DNA of 64,000 nt from DUOA01 sp012839095 (GTDB taxonomy: Bacteria > Bacillota > Clostridia > Caldicoprobacterales > DTU083). This document shows positions 54,505 through 63,620 of this stretch, in pieces (positions within the stretch are counted from its first letter, which is position 1; each line of letters opens with the position of its first letter). The notes under the pieces were generated by a model. It was not told the DNA's origin. It was given only the letters and a program-made list of their open reading frames with translations, and did no database searches. The stretch is taken from assembly GCA_050951505.1 (NCBI GenBank), contig JBMNJE010000011.1:248001-312000 (forward strand). Reading direction: 5' to 3'. The position numbers and the translations under genes are program-made.

Positions 54505-57216
54505 ATGGATAACATCTATTTCAATTCGGATTCGGCCGTAAAAAAACTGTCTGTGAGCGGAAAGGACTATCTATATTATGATATCTCCTCACTGGACAAG
54601 TCGGGAGACAGACTTTCCAGGCTGCCTTTTTCCCTGAAAATTCTGCTGGAATCTGCATTGCGAAATTTTGACGGAAAGCTGATAACCATGGAACATATTG
54701 AAAGGATTTCCTCCTGGAACGGTAAAGGCACTGACGGTGAAATCCCATTTATTCCATCTCGTATCGTATTGCAGGATTTTACGGGAGTTCCGGTTGCAGT
54801 GGACTTGGCAGCCATGCGGGCCAAACTGAAGGAAATGGGTGGAGATCCTGAGAAAATAAATCCTGCTGTGCCGGTTGATCTTGTAATAGATCACTCTGTT
54901 ATAGTTGATTCCTTCGGATCGCGCGAATCGCTGGACTACAATGTCCGGAGAGAATTTGAACGCAACGAGGAACGCTACAAACTGCTCAAATGGGCGCAAA
55001 ATGCCTTTTCAAATTTCCGTGTTTTCCCCCCGTCGGTAGGAATTGTGCATCAGGTGAACCTTGAATATCTGGCTTCAGTTGCATCCACCAGGATGACTGA
55101 CAAGGGACGTGTTGTATTACCGGATACCTTGGTCGGTACCGATTCTCATACAACCATGATTAACGGAATTGGTGTATTGGGATGGGGTGTTGGCGGTATA
55201 GAAGCAGAGGCCTGCATGCTGGGACAGCCGTTATATTTCCTTTTGCCGGATATCATAGGCTTTGAGCTGTCAGGCAGCCTTCCGGCAGGAGCCACTGCAA
55301 CCGACCTGGTTCTTACAATCACCAATATTCTGCGAAAAACAGGGGTGGTGGGAAAATTCGTGGAATTTTATGGGGAAGGTGTAAGCAATATCAGTGTGGA
55401 GGATCGGGCTACCATAGCCAACATGTGTCCCGAGTATGGAGCTACAGCAGCATATTTCCCCGTAGATGACAAGACGCTGGACTACTTAAGAGCTACAGGA
55501 AGAAGCGAAGAACAGATACTTCTAGCAGAGAAATATTTTAAAGCGCAGGGCATGTACAGAACGGAAGCCGGTGAGAAACCGCTCTTTACCGATGAGCTTC
55601 ATCTGGATCTGTCTTCAGTGGAACCCAGCCTGGCAGGACCCAGACGACCCCAGGATCGCATCCCGCTGAGGGAAATGAAGAAAAAGGTTTCCTATCTGGC
55701 AGCTGCCCCCATTTCGGATGGTGGATACGGTCTGGATGCAGGGGAGATAGATAAGATTGCAGAGATAGAGTACAGGGACGGAACAAGGGAGCAGCTGAAG
55801 ACAGGTGCTGTTGTGATATCTGCCATAACCAGCTGCACTAACACTTCAAACCCTGCTGTTATTATAGGGGCGGGCCTGCTGGCTAAAAAAGCCGTGGAAC
55901 TGGGCCTGAAAAAGCCCCGATATGTGAAGAGCAGTCTGGCACCGGGTTCCCTGGTGGTGACCGATTACCTGGAAAAGTCCGGCTTACTTACCTATTTGGA
56001 AGAGCTGGGCTACAATATAGTGGGATATGGCTGTACTACCTGTATCGGCAACAGCGGTCCATTGGCGGAAGAGGTCACTAAAGCCATAGTCAAGCATGAT
56101 ATTACAGTGGCATCAGTCCTTAGCGGCAATCGGAATTTCGAAGGGCGGATTCATCCTCTGACGAAAATGAACTTTCTTGCATCGCCTCTTCTTGTTGTAG
56201 CTTATGGCCTGGCAGGCACCATTCAGATTGATTTTGATTCAGAGCCTATAGGATGTACGCCTGAGAACCAGCCGGTATACTTAAAGGATATATGGCCCGA
56301 TCCCAAGGAAATATACGATACTATTCACAAAGTTATAACGCCTGAGATGTACAGAAGCAGATACAGGGATATACTTAAACAGAATGAGCTTTGGAACAGC
56401 CTGCAGGCTCCGGATGATGAGCTGTATCAGTGGAGTGAATCCTCTACCTATATCAGGAAGCCGCCCTTCTTTGATAATATGGGAACTCAGCCTGAAAAGC
56501 TGAGAAATATTTCAGGAGCACATGTTCTGGCTCTGCTTGGGGATTCGGTAACAACAGATCATATCTCTCCCGCAGGCAGCATTCCGGAAACATCGGATGC
56601 AGGAATCCACCTAACTTCGCAAAATGTTGAGCCGCAGCACTATAACTCCTACGGTTCCCGGAGGGGTACCCATGAAGTAATGATGAGGGGCACCTTTGCC
56701 AATATTCGTATTCGTAACAGGATGCTCCCGGAGGTGGAAGGCGGCTTTACCAGACATATACCCAGCGGCGAGATCATGTCCATATACAGAGCCGGCATGA
56801 AATACAAAGATGAAGGGATTCCTCTGATTGTGGTTGCAGGCAGGGAATATGGAACCGGCAGCTCCAGGGACTGGGCAGCAAAAGGAACCGCCCTTCTTGG
56901 AGTCAAAGCGGTGCTGGCGGAAAGCTTTGAGAGAATTCACAGGAGCAACCTGATTGGAATGGGTGTACTGCCCCTTCAGTTTATGGAGGGAGAGAACGCA
57001 GATAAACTGGGCATAACCGGATATGAAACCTTCCAAATTGAGGGCGTTACTGAGCTGGCTCCAAATAAGCCGGTGGACATAACCGGCATTCGCAGGGACG
57101 GCACTGCATTTCATTTTAAGGCTGTTGCACGGCTGGAAAGCAATGTGGAACTGGAATACTATGAACATGGCGGTATATTGAACATGATTCTTCGCAGTTT
57201 CCTGAATGAAGCTTAA
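54505..57216 (+). CDS. acnA: aconitate hydratase
   Basis: This 903-residue enzyme of the AcnA/IRP1 type interconverts citrate and isocitrate. It has the iron-sulfur Cys in SCTNTSNPA and GCTTCIGNSG, substrate sites in GTDSHTTMINGIGVLGWGVG, and the C-terminal swivel domain (GDSVTTDHISPAG, REYGTGSSRDWAAKG). Full length. GAGAGG precedes the ATG. Citrate synthase and isocitrate dehydrogenase are not in the window. The pyrophosphatase gene begins about 30 bases after it. Confidence 0.94.
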   Translation: MDNIYFNSDSAVKKLSVSGKDYLYYDISSLDKSGDRLSRLPFSLKILLESALRNFDGKLITMEHIERISSWNGKGTDGEIPFIPSRIVLQDFTGVPVAVDLAAMRAKLKEMGGDPEKINPAVPVDLVIDHSVIVDSFGSRESLDYNVRREFERNEERYKLLKWAQNAFSNFRVFPPSVGIVHQVNLEYLASVASTRMTDKGRVVLPDTLVGTDSHTTMINGIGVLGWGVGGIEAEACMLGQPLYFLLPDIIGFELSGSLPAGATATDLVLTITNILRKTGVVGKFVEFYGEGVSNISVEDRATIANMCPEYGATAAYFPVDDKTLDYLRATGRSEEQILLAEKYFKAQGMYRTEAGEKPLFTDELHLDLSSVEPSLAGPRRPQDRIPLREMKKKVSYLAAAPISDGGYGLDAGEIDKIAEIEYRDGTREQLKTGAVVISAITSCTNTSNPAVIIGAGLLAKKAVELGLKKPRYVKSSLAPGSLVVTDYLEKSGLLTYLEELGYNIVGYGCTTCIGNSGPLAEEVTKAIVKHDITVASVLSGNRNFEGRIHPLTKMNFLASPLLVVAYGLAGTIQIDFDSEPIGCTPENQPVYLKDIWPDPKEIYDTIHKVITPEMYRSRYRDILKQNELWNSLQAPDDELYQWSESSTYIRKPPFFDNMGTQPEKLRNISGAHVLALLGDSVTTDHISPAGSIPETSDAGIHLTSQNVEPQHYNSYGSRRGTHEVMMRGTFANIRIRNRMLPEVEGGFTRHIPSGEIMSIYRAGMKYKDEGIPLIVVAGREYGTGSSRDWAAKGTALLGVKAVLAESFERIHRSNLIGMGVLPLQFMEGENADKLGITGYETFQIEGVTELAPNKPVDITGIRRDGTAFHFKAVARLESNVELEYYEHGGILNMILRSFLNEA

Positions 57217-57248
57217 GCTTTGTGAATTATGTAATGGAGGAAAGAGAT

Positions 57249-58883
57249 TTGCCATACAACAGAAAGACTGTTTATATATTCGGACACAAAAACCCTGATA
57301 CCGATTCAACCTGTGCTGCAATAACTTATGCATACTTAAAAAACATGTTGGATCCGGATAAGGAATACATTCCTGCAGTCCTTGGCGGAATCAATATGGA
57401 GACATCCTTCTGCCTGGATTATTTCGGAGTGGATGTACCGGTCAAATTGGACAACCTGAAGCCAAAGGTATCTGATATGCGGCTGGAGCATATTTCACCG
57501 GTTCATGAACAGGACTCCATTTTGGAGGTTGTCAAAAAGATAGTCAATACCAGCGGCAAAACACTGCCCGTAGCCGACGAGCGAGAGCGTCTGATGGGCA
57601 TCATATCTATAACAGATCTGGTTCCTGCCATGATTTCACTTCAGCAAAATCATATGAAGGAACTCGAGATACCCATACCCAATCTTTTGGATGTATTGGA
57701 ACTCTCCATCCTGCAGGGACAGCTGAAGGAGGATGTGTTTAAGGGACATGTCTATATATTCAGCGATCTGACATACTACCGCCGTATTTCCAAAAACGGA
57801 CTTATAATCTGCAATAAACACGAATATGCAGCAGGCTTTATTTTTTCGCTGGAACCCAAATATATTATCGTCGCTGATGTGGAAGACAGCTCTGCTCTTA
57901 AGACCATACCGGATTATAGGGGCGTTATATTCTCCTCACGTAAGAATATGTATGAGCTGGTTCAGGCTGTTAACCTTGCCTTGCCTGTCTCCGATCTTGT
58001 CAAGAAGGAGAACCTTGAGTATTTTGCTCTCTCTGAAGATATAGAGGATGTTAGAAAAAATCTGATTACTTCCAGATACAGGAGTTATCCTGTTGTCAAC
58101 GAGCATGGGAATATAGCCGGCATGTTCTCACGCAGCAATTTGATGGACATAGAGCCTAAAGAAGTTATTCTGGTTGATCACAACGAAAAAAGCCAATCCA
58201 TAGACGGTATTGAAACAAATCGCATTCTGGAAGTCATTGACCACCATAGGATATCCGATTTCCAGACCATGGGTCCGCTTTACTACCGTGCTGAACCTGT
58301 TGGCAGCACCAATACCATAATCTGCAAGGCCTTTATGGAGAACAACATTGAGATCCCCAAAGACATGGCCGGCCTTATGCTCAGCGGCATTTTGTCTGAT
58401 ACCCTGATATTCAAGTCGCCTACCTGTACTCCTGAGGACAGAAAGCTGGCAGAGCATCTGGCAAAGACAGCTGAAGTCAATATACAGGAGTATGGGATAA
58501 GAATGCTGTCAAAAGGTGAAAACCTTGTGGGAATTCCGCCAAGAAGCATTATAACAAGGGATATGAAAAGGTTTATTATGGGCAATTACAGGGTATCCGT
58601 GTCCCAGGTCAATGTAGGAGACATTGAGGCCTATCAGGAGATCCTGGATCAGGTTAAGGAAGAATTAAATGCCCTTTGCAGAGACAATAACCTGGACTTG
58701 TCCGTACTTATGCTTACCAGTCTGGTTATGGGGGGTACCGAACTCATTGTGGCAGGGGAGGAAAAGTGGCTGGCCCAGGCAGCTTTCAATCTGGAAAAAG
58801 GCAGGGACAATATCTTTGTAAAGGGGATGTTTTCCCGAAAGAAACAGGTTGTACCCAGGCTCATGGAAATGGCCTACTCGTAA
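57249..58883 (+). CDS. manganese-dependent inorganic pyrophosphatase with CBS and DRTGG domains
   Basis: This 544-residue family II PPase has DHH motifs GHKNPDTDST, a Mn-binding DHNE, DHHRI, and a C-terminal DHHA2 domain (RSIITRDMKRF). The N- and C-terminal PPase halves are split by an insert with a CBS pair (PVHEQDSILEVV, RYRSYPVVNEHG) around a DRTGG domain, which in CBS-PPases binds adenine nucleotides and controls activity. It hydrolyses PPi in the cytoplasm. TTG 57249 has GGAGG 7 bases upstream; ATG 57234 and 57222 lack sites. Confidence 0.9.
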   Translation: MPYNRKTVYIFGHKNPDTDSTCAAITYAYLKNMLDPDKEYIPAVLGGINMETSFCLDYFGVDVPVKLDNLKPKVSDMRLEHISPVHEQDSILEVVKKIVNTSGKTLPVADERERLMGIISITDLVPAMISLQQNHMKELEIPIPNLLDVLELSILQGQLKEDVFKGHVYIFSDLTYYRRISKNGLIICNKHEYAAGFIFSLEPKYIIVADVEDSSALKTIPDYRGVIFSSRKNMYELVQAVNLALPVSDLVKKENLEYFALSEDIEDVRKNLITSRYRSYPVVNEHGNIAGMFSRSNLMDIEPKEVILVDHNEKSQSIDGIETNRILEVIDHHRISDFQTMGPLYYRAEPVGSTNTIICKAFMENNIEIPKDMAGLMLSGILSDTLIFKSPTCTPEDRKLAEHLAKTAEVNIQEYGIRMLSKGENLVGIPPRSIITRDMKRFIMGNYRVSVSQVNVGDIEAYQEILDQVKEELNALCRDNNLDLSVLMLTSLVMGGTELIVAGEEKWLAQAAFNLEKGRDNIFVKGMFSRKKQVVPRLMEMAYS

Positions 58884-58998
58884 ACAGTCTCTTAAATCCC
58901 GTTTATTTTATCACAAATGTGGTATTAATAATTAGTAACTGCAGAACATATTGATTACTGCAGTAAAGAACACAACACAGAAAAAGCGGAGGGAAAAA

Positions 58999-59433
58999 AT
59001 GAAAGACTATAAGAAGATGAATGAGTATTTATCCAACCTGGCAGTTCTTAATGCTAACCTGCATAATATTCACTGGAATGTTGTAGGCAAACAGTTTGTA
59101 CAGATTCATGAGTACACTGAGAAGCTATATGATGACTTCTTCGAGAAATTTGATGCTGTTGCCGAAATTCTGAAGATGAAAGGTGAAAAACCCTTAACTA
59201 AACTGGCGGACTACCTGCAGAATGCATCCATCAAAGAGCTGGATGGAGATAAATTCTCATGCAAGGAAGCACTGCAGCTTGTGGAAGGTTATCTGAATGA
59301 TATGAAAAAACTGGCGACGGAAATCAGGAATGATGCAGATGAAGACGGTGATTTTGAGGTGGTAATGGAGTTCGAGGATCATGTTGCCGGCTACAGCAAG
59401 GAACTTTGGTTTGTAAGATCCATGCTGGAATAA
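58999..59433 (+). CDS. Dps/ferritin-like DNA-binding protein
   Basis: This 144-residue four-helix protein has the Dps ferroxidase-type sequence LHNIHWNVVG with a downstream ligand region TEKLYDDFFEKFDAVAE. Dps proteins store iron in a 12-mer and protect DNA from peroxide. No long basic N-terminal tail is present, so DNA binding is uncertain. CGGAGGG precedes ATG 58999. A terminator follows about 75 bases later. Confidence 0.88.
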   Translation: MKDYKKMNEYLSNLAVLNANLHNIHWNVVGKQFVQIHEYTEKLYDDFFEKFDAVAEILKMKGEKPLTKLADYLQNASIKELDGDKFSCKEALQLVEGYLNDMKKLATEIRNDADEDGDFEVVMEFEDHVAGYSKELWFVRSMLE

Positions 59434-59507
59434 CTTATCAGCTGACATCAACAGGAATACGGCAGCACCAACAGCTGCACTGACAATTATATGAACTAAT
59501 ACTAAAT

Positions 59508-59546
59508 AAAAGGTCACTTCACGCAAAGCGGAAGTGATCTTTTTGT
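59508..59546 (+). terminator. intrinsic terminator after the Dps-like gene
   Basis: AAAAGGTCACTTC (59508-59520) pairs with GAAGTGATCTTTT (59531-59543), one G-T pair, followed by T residues. Lies 75 bases after the stop. Confidence 0.8.
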
Positions 59547-59612
59547 TATATATAGTTATATACAAGAATCAGTCTTTTCTCATCCATCAGCTCAACAGGC
59601 TTGAAGGAAACT

Positions 59613-59642
59613 TTGACATTTGGACTATTCTGCTGGTAAAAT
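59613..59642 (+). promoter_or_regulatory. probable promoter of the GH172-GH116 locus
   Basis: A perfect TTGACA (59613-59618), an 18-base spacer and TAAAAT (59637-59642), with AAGGAGG at 59664-59670 before the ATG at 59679. Confidence 0.6.
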
Positions 59643-59678
59643 AAATCAAAAACAAAATTAGACCAAGGAGGAAGCAAA

Positions 59679-60761
59679 ATGACACAATTTAACGGACTTG
59701 GCCTGAATCTGGGCAATTTATCAAGACTTTCAAGGGCGAAGACTCGTTCCATCAGTCCTGAGAATTTTACCGGAGAAAAATCAAAGGGCGGAATGGCTAC
59801 TGAGGGAACCGGAGCAAGTTGCGCAAGGGACTTAGGACAGGGTTGGAAAATTTCTCCTTCAGTCCGAATTGAGGCCGGAGAAACTTTTGTACTTGCTGAT
59901 ATAGAAGGGCCCGGCGCAATTCAGCAGATATGGATGACACCTACCGGCAATTGGAGATTCAGCATCCTGAGAATATATTGGGATGATCAGGAACACCCAT
60001 CAGTTGAATGTCCTGTGGGAGATTTCTTTGCATCAGGCTGGGGAAGTTATGCGCAGCTTAGCTCTTTGGCTGTTTGTGTAAACCCGGGAAGTGCTTTCAA
60101 TTGTTATTGGGAAATGCCCTTCAGAAAGAGATGCAGAATAACCATGTCCAATATTGCAGATGAAGATATGATATTATATTATCAGATTAACTATACATTA
60201 ACTGAGGTACCTGATGACTGTGCTTATTTTCATGCAAATTTCAGAAGAGTGAATCCGCTGCCATATAAGAGTGTATACACAATTCTCGATAATGTGAAAG
60301 GGCAGGGGCATTATGTAGGTACATACATGGCATGGGGTGTCAATAACTGCGGATGGTGGGGAGAAGGCGAGATAAAATTTTACCTGGACGGTGATAAGGA
60401 GTTTCCTACCATCTGTGGAACCGGAACAGAGGATTATTTCTGCGGTTCATATAATTTTGAGAACCCGAAGACAAAGCAATATCAGGAATATACTACTCCC
60501 TATGCAGGTCTGCATCAGGTAATCAGGCCGGATGGAGTATATCAGTCTCAGCAAAGGTTTGGCTTATACAGGTGGCATATTATGGATCCTATTAGGTTTG
60601 AGGAGGATATCAGGGTTACAATCCAGGCTTTGGGATGGCGCAGCTATGGAAAATACCTGCCCTTGCAGGATGATATTTCTTCTGTCGCATACTGGTATCA
60701 GACGCTGCCGTCTCTTAAACTGCCTGAATTGCCTGATCGGGATTACTTGGAAATAATTTAA
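59679..60761 (+). CDS. glycoside hydrolase family 172 (DUF2961)
   Basis: This 360-residue protein of the DUF2961 family is now classed as GH172 (known members act on alpha-D-fructofuranosides or D-arabinofuranosides). It has the two jelly-roll-type halves: GAIQQIWMTP and LRIYWDDQEHPSVECPVGDFF in the first, and GTGTEDYF (residues 247-254) with the likely catalytic Glu251, plus YRWHIMDPI, in the second. It has no signal peptide, so it works on imported sugars. It heads a small unit with the GH116 gene 52 bases on. Confidence 0.86.
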   Translation: MTQFNGLGLNLGNLSRLSRAKTRSISPENFTGEKSKGGMATEGTGASCARDLGQGWKISPSVRIEAGETFVLADIEGPGAIQQIWMTPTGNWRFSILRIYWDDQEHPSVECPVGDFFASGWGSYAQLSSLAVCVNPGSAFNCYWEMPFRKRCRITMSNIADEDMILYYQINYTLTEVPDDCAYFHANFRRVNPLPYKSVYTILDNVKGQGHYVGTYMAWGVNNCGWWGEGEIKFYLDGDKEFPTICGTGTEDYFCGSYNFENPKTKQYQEYTTPYAGLHQVIRPDGVYQSQQRFGLYRWHIMDPIRFEEDIRVTIQALGWRSYGKYLPLQDDISSVAYWYQTLPSLKLPELPDRDYLEII

Positions 60762-60813
60762 TAAATTTAGCATGTGATTGTATCTGAGTTGCTGAGAAGG
60801 GAGGATTCAAGGT

Positions 60814-63258
60814 ATGAAAAGGTATACAGGAGAAGCTCTGAATATGATATCTTATCCACTTGGTGGAATTGGAGCAGGCATGTTCTGTCTGGAAGGCAGC
60901 GGCATGCTGAGTCAGTTTTCTCTCAGGAATGAACCGGCTGTTGATAATGAACCAAATGTCTTTTCAGCAGTCTGTGTAAGGAATCACCCGGAGAACCTTG
61001 TCAGGGTGCTTGAGGGTCAGGTGCCCCGGAGGAAGATATTCGGCAGTACAAGTAGGGCAGATATGGGCAACGGACTTACGGGAAAGAACTACGGATTGCC
61101 AAGAATGAAGTCAAATGACTTTACCGCAAGGTTCCCCTTTGCGGAGATAAATCTGCAGGATGATAAACTGCCTCTTGATGTAAAGCTGGTTGGCTACAGT
61201 CCCTTCCTGCCGCTGAATGAGGATGATTCCAGCCTGCCTGCAGCATCACTTGAGTACATATTTACCAATAACTCAAATCAGGCGCTGGAGGCTGTCTACT
61301 ATTTTAATGCATTTAACTTCATGAAGTTCAATAATAATGAGAAGGCTCATGTTTACAAGAAAGAAAACGGATTTATACTGGCTCAGCTTCCTCAGGATGA
61401 TGCGCCTGAAGCAGAAGGATACTTCTATGCAGCTGTCAGGGATAATGATGCAAAGATAAATACCAATTGGTTTGATGGCGGCTGGTTTGATATTCTGACA
61501 ATGCTATGGAATGACATCAGGGCCGGTGTAGTTAAGGACGAAGGCAATCCCGGTAACTTAAGCCCGGGAGGTTCAATTGCTGTTCCATTTGTTCTCAAAC
61601 CCGGTGAGCAAAAGAAAATAGAACTTCTGCTGACCTGGTATGTGCCTACCACTAAGCTGCGGCATGGATATGAAGAAGAAGAGGAATCCTGCTCGTGTTC
61701 ATGTTCTTGTGGATCTGAAAAAAACAGTAAACCAACCCATAAACCATGGTACGCAGGGCAGTTCACCGGTGTGGAAGCGGTAATGAATTATTTTTCCGAT
61801 AATTATGACAGGCTTTACCGGGAAACCAAACTCTTCAGTGATACCTTCCTGGACAGCACACTTCCTGACGTTGTACTTGATTCTGTCAGTGCCAATCTTA
61901 CCATTCTTAAGTCCCCAACAGTATTGCGCCAGACAGATGGCAGAATCTGGGCATGGGAGGGCTGCTGTGATACCAGCGGATGCTGTACCGGCTCCTGTAC
62001 CCATGTCTGGAATTATGCACAGGCAATGTGTCACCTGTTCCCTGCCCTTGAAAGAAGCCTGCGCCAGACGGAGTTCAATGAAAATCAGAATGAGGCCGGT
62101 CATCAGGAGTTTCGGGCATCCTTACCCATCCGAAAATCAGGTAATAAATATCATGCAGCTTCTGACGGCCAGTTGGGCGGCATAATGAAAATGTATCGGG
62201 AGTGGAGAATATCCGGAGATACCGGCTGGTTGGAAAGCTATTACGAAAAGATTAAAAAAAGTCTGGACTATTGCATCTCCACCTGGGATAGAAATGAAGA
62301 AGGGGTATTAAAAGAGCCGCATCACAATACATATGATATAGAATTCTGGGGAGCGGATGGGATGTGCACATCCTTCTACCTGGGAGCTCTGACAGCTTTT
62401 GTAAAAATAGGAGAAGCGCTGGGCAAAGATGTTGATCGATACAGAAAACTGTATGACAAGGGAAAGGAATACATGGAAACAAAGCTGTTTAACGGCGAAT
62501 ACTTTTATCAGGAAACAGAGTGGGAGACATTGCACCAAAAGCTTAGCTTTGAAGGTGAAAACGAGCAATGTGTCAGGCTCTTGAAGAAGGAAGGACCCAA
62601 GTATCAATATGGCACCGGCTGTATTTCTGACGGTGTTCTGGGTGCATGGCTTGCCAAGATGTGCGGATTGGGCGAGATTCTCGATACAAAGAAAGTGAAA
62701 TCCCATTTGTTGTCCGTTTACCGTTATAATTTCAAACCCTCCCTGATAGAGCATGAAAATCCCCAGCGGCCTGGTTTTGCCGTGGGCGATGAGGGCGGGC
62801 TTCTCCTGTGTTCCTGGCCGAAGGGAGGCAAACCTTCCCTGCCTTTTGTTTACAGTGACGAGGTTTGGACCGGTATAGAGCATCATGTTGCTTCCCATTT
62901 GGCGTCTTTCGGCTATGTGGATGAAGGCCTTGAAATTGAACAAGCATGCAGAGACAGATATGACGGAATAAAGCGAAACCCATTTAACGAATATGAGTGC
63001 GGTCATTGGTATGCCAGAGCGATGTCTTCGTACGGTTTTCTGCAGTGCCTGACCGGTGTAAGGTATGATGCAGTAGACAGAATCCTGTATGTAAATAATA
63101 GTGTTCTTAATGAATTCAGGACCTTCTTATGTACAGCCGGCGGATACGGCACTGTTGAAGTTAAAGACGGGCAGGTTTCGGTCAATGTTGTGAGCGGTGA
63201 AATCAGTATAGAAAAGATCATATTTGAGAATACACATCAGGTTGTTGACTTCAGTTGA
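60814..63258 (+). CDS. glycoside hydrolase family 116, beta-glucosidase-like
   Basis: This 814-residue intracellular protein of the GH116 family (as human GBA2; beta-glucosidases or xylosidases) begins with an N-terminal beta domain (PLGGIGAGMFCLEGSG). The catalytic alpha/alpha barrel has GSCTHVWNYAQAMCHLFP, DGQLGGIMKMYREW, HNTYDIEFWGADGMCTSFY and CGHWYARAMSSYGF. No secretion signal. An insertion near residues 288-300 carries alternating Cys (SCSCSCSCGS) after a run of Glu. The C-terminus is complete, and a terminator follows. Confidence 0.88.
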   Translation: MKRYTGEALNMISYPLGGIGAGMFCLEGSGMLSQFSLRNEPAVDNEPNVFSAVCVRNHPENLVRVLEGQVPRRKIFGSTSRADMGNGLTGKNYGLPRMKSNDFTARFPFAEINLQDDKLPLDVKLVGYSPFLPLNEDDSSLPAASLEYIFTNNSNQALEAVYYFNAFNFMKFNNNEKAHVYKKENGFILAQLPQDDAPEAEGYFYAAVRDNDAKINTNWFDGGWFDILTMLWNDIRAGVVKDEGNPGNLSPGGSIAVPFVLKPGEQKKIELLLTWYVPTTKLRHGYEEEEESCSCSCSCGSEKNSKPTHKPWYAGQFTGVEAVMNYFSDNYDRLYRETKLFSDTFLDSTLPDVVLDSVSANLTILKSPTVLRQTDGRIWAWEGCCDTSGCCTGSCTHVWNYAQAMCHLFPALERSLRQTEFNENQNEAGHQEFRASLPIRKSGNKYHAASDGQLGGIMKMYREWRISGDTGWLESYYEKIKKSLDYCISTWDRNEEGVLKEPHHNTYDIEFWGADGMCTSFYLGALTAFVKIGEALGKDVDRYRKLYDKGKEYMETKLFNGEYFYQETEWETLHQKLSFEGENEQCVRLLKKEGPKYQYGTGCISDGVLGAWLAKMCGLGEILDTKKVKSHLLSVYRYNFKPSLIEHENPQRPGFAVGDEGGLLLCSWPKGGKPSLPFVYSDEVWTGIEHHVASHLASFGYVDEGLEIEQACRDRYDGIKRNPFNEYECGHWYARAMSSYGFLQCLTGVRYDAVDRILYVNNSVLNEFRTFLCTAGGYGTVEVKDGQVSVNVVSGEISIEKIIFENTHQVVDFS

Positions 63259-63282
63259 CTATAACAAGGAAGGCGCAGTTCC

Positions 63283-63316
63283 CAGGCTCTCGAGTTTTCG
63301 AGAGCCTGCATTTTAA
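63283..63316 (+). terminator. intrinsic terminator after the GH116 gene
   Basis: CAGGCTCTCGA (63283-63293) pairs perfectly with TCGAGAGCCTG (63298-63308), followed by CATTTTAA. The T-run is short. Confidence 0.7.
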
Positions 63317-63461
63317 TATGGAGGGGGTATTAAGAATAAGAAAATTTTCTGGAACCAATAATTTGCCCGGCATGGGTAAATATCATATCATTACTAATCC
63401 AATTGAACTTAAAATAGGGTTTAAGCCCATTTTCAGAATAATGTTGTATTAGGGAGGGAAA

Positions 63462-63578
63462 ATGCTTATTTCGTAGAATTATATAGAATTATACAATAGA
63501 TTTGCTGATGCTTGTATAGAGGATTTAAAAGATGATTCTGCAATCATGCACTATAAGATCCCACAGCAATTATTATAA
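63462..63578 (+). pseudogene. possible gene remnant with early amber stop
   Basis: GGGAGGG (63452-63458) precedes an ATG whose frame reads MLIS, a TAG stop, then continues open for 33 codons (NYIELYNRFADACIEDLKDD and on) to TAA. The coding-like character after the stop suggests the end of a decayed gene, but the piece is too short to identify. The remainder of the 363-base gap from 63259 to 63620 holds the terminator and nothing else I recognise. Confidence 0.25.
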
Positions 63579-63620
63579 TAATCGGTCATAAAGCTTTCCA
63601 TAAGAGAGGGGTTTTTCGCT

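Noticed and set aside
56611..57333. 240-codon open frame antisense to the end of aconitase and start of the pyrophosphatase gene
   Set aside because: Both opposite genes are well supported; the frame is a by-product of their codon use.
58918..58942. Possible PerR box upstream of the Dps-like gene
   Set aside because: TTAATAATTAGTAA only partly fits TTATAATnATTATAA; not enough to call.
63319..63452. 44-codon frame after the GH116 terminator
   Set aside because: No ribosome site precedes the ATG, which lies in the terminator tail, and the product has no distinctive feature.
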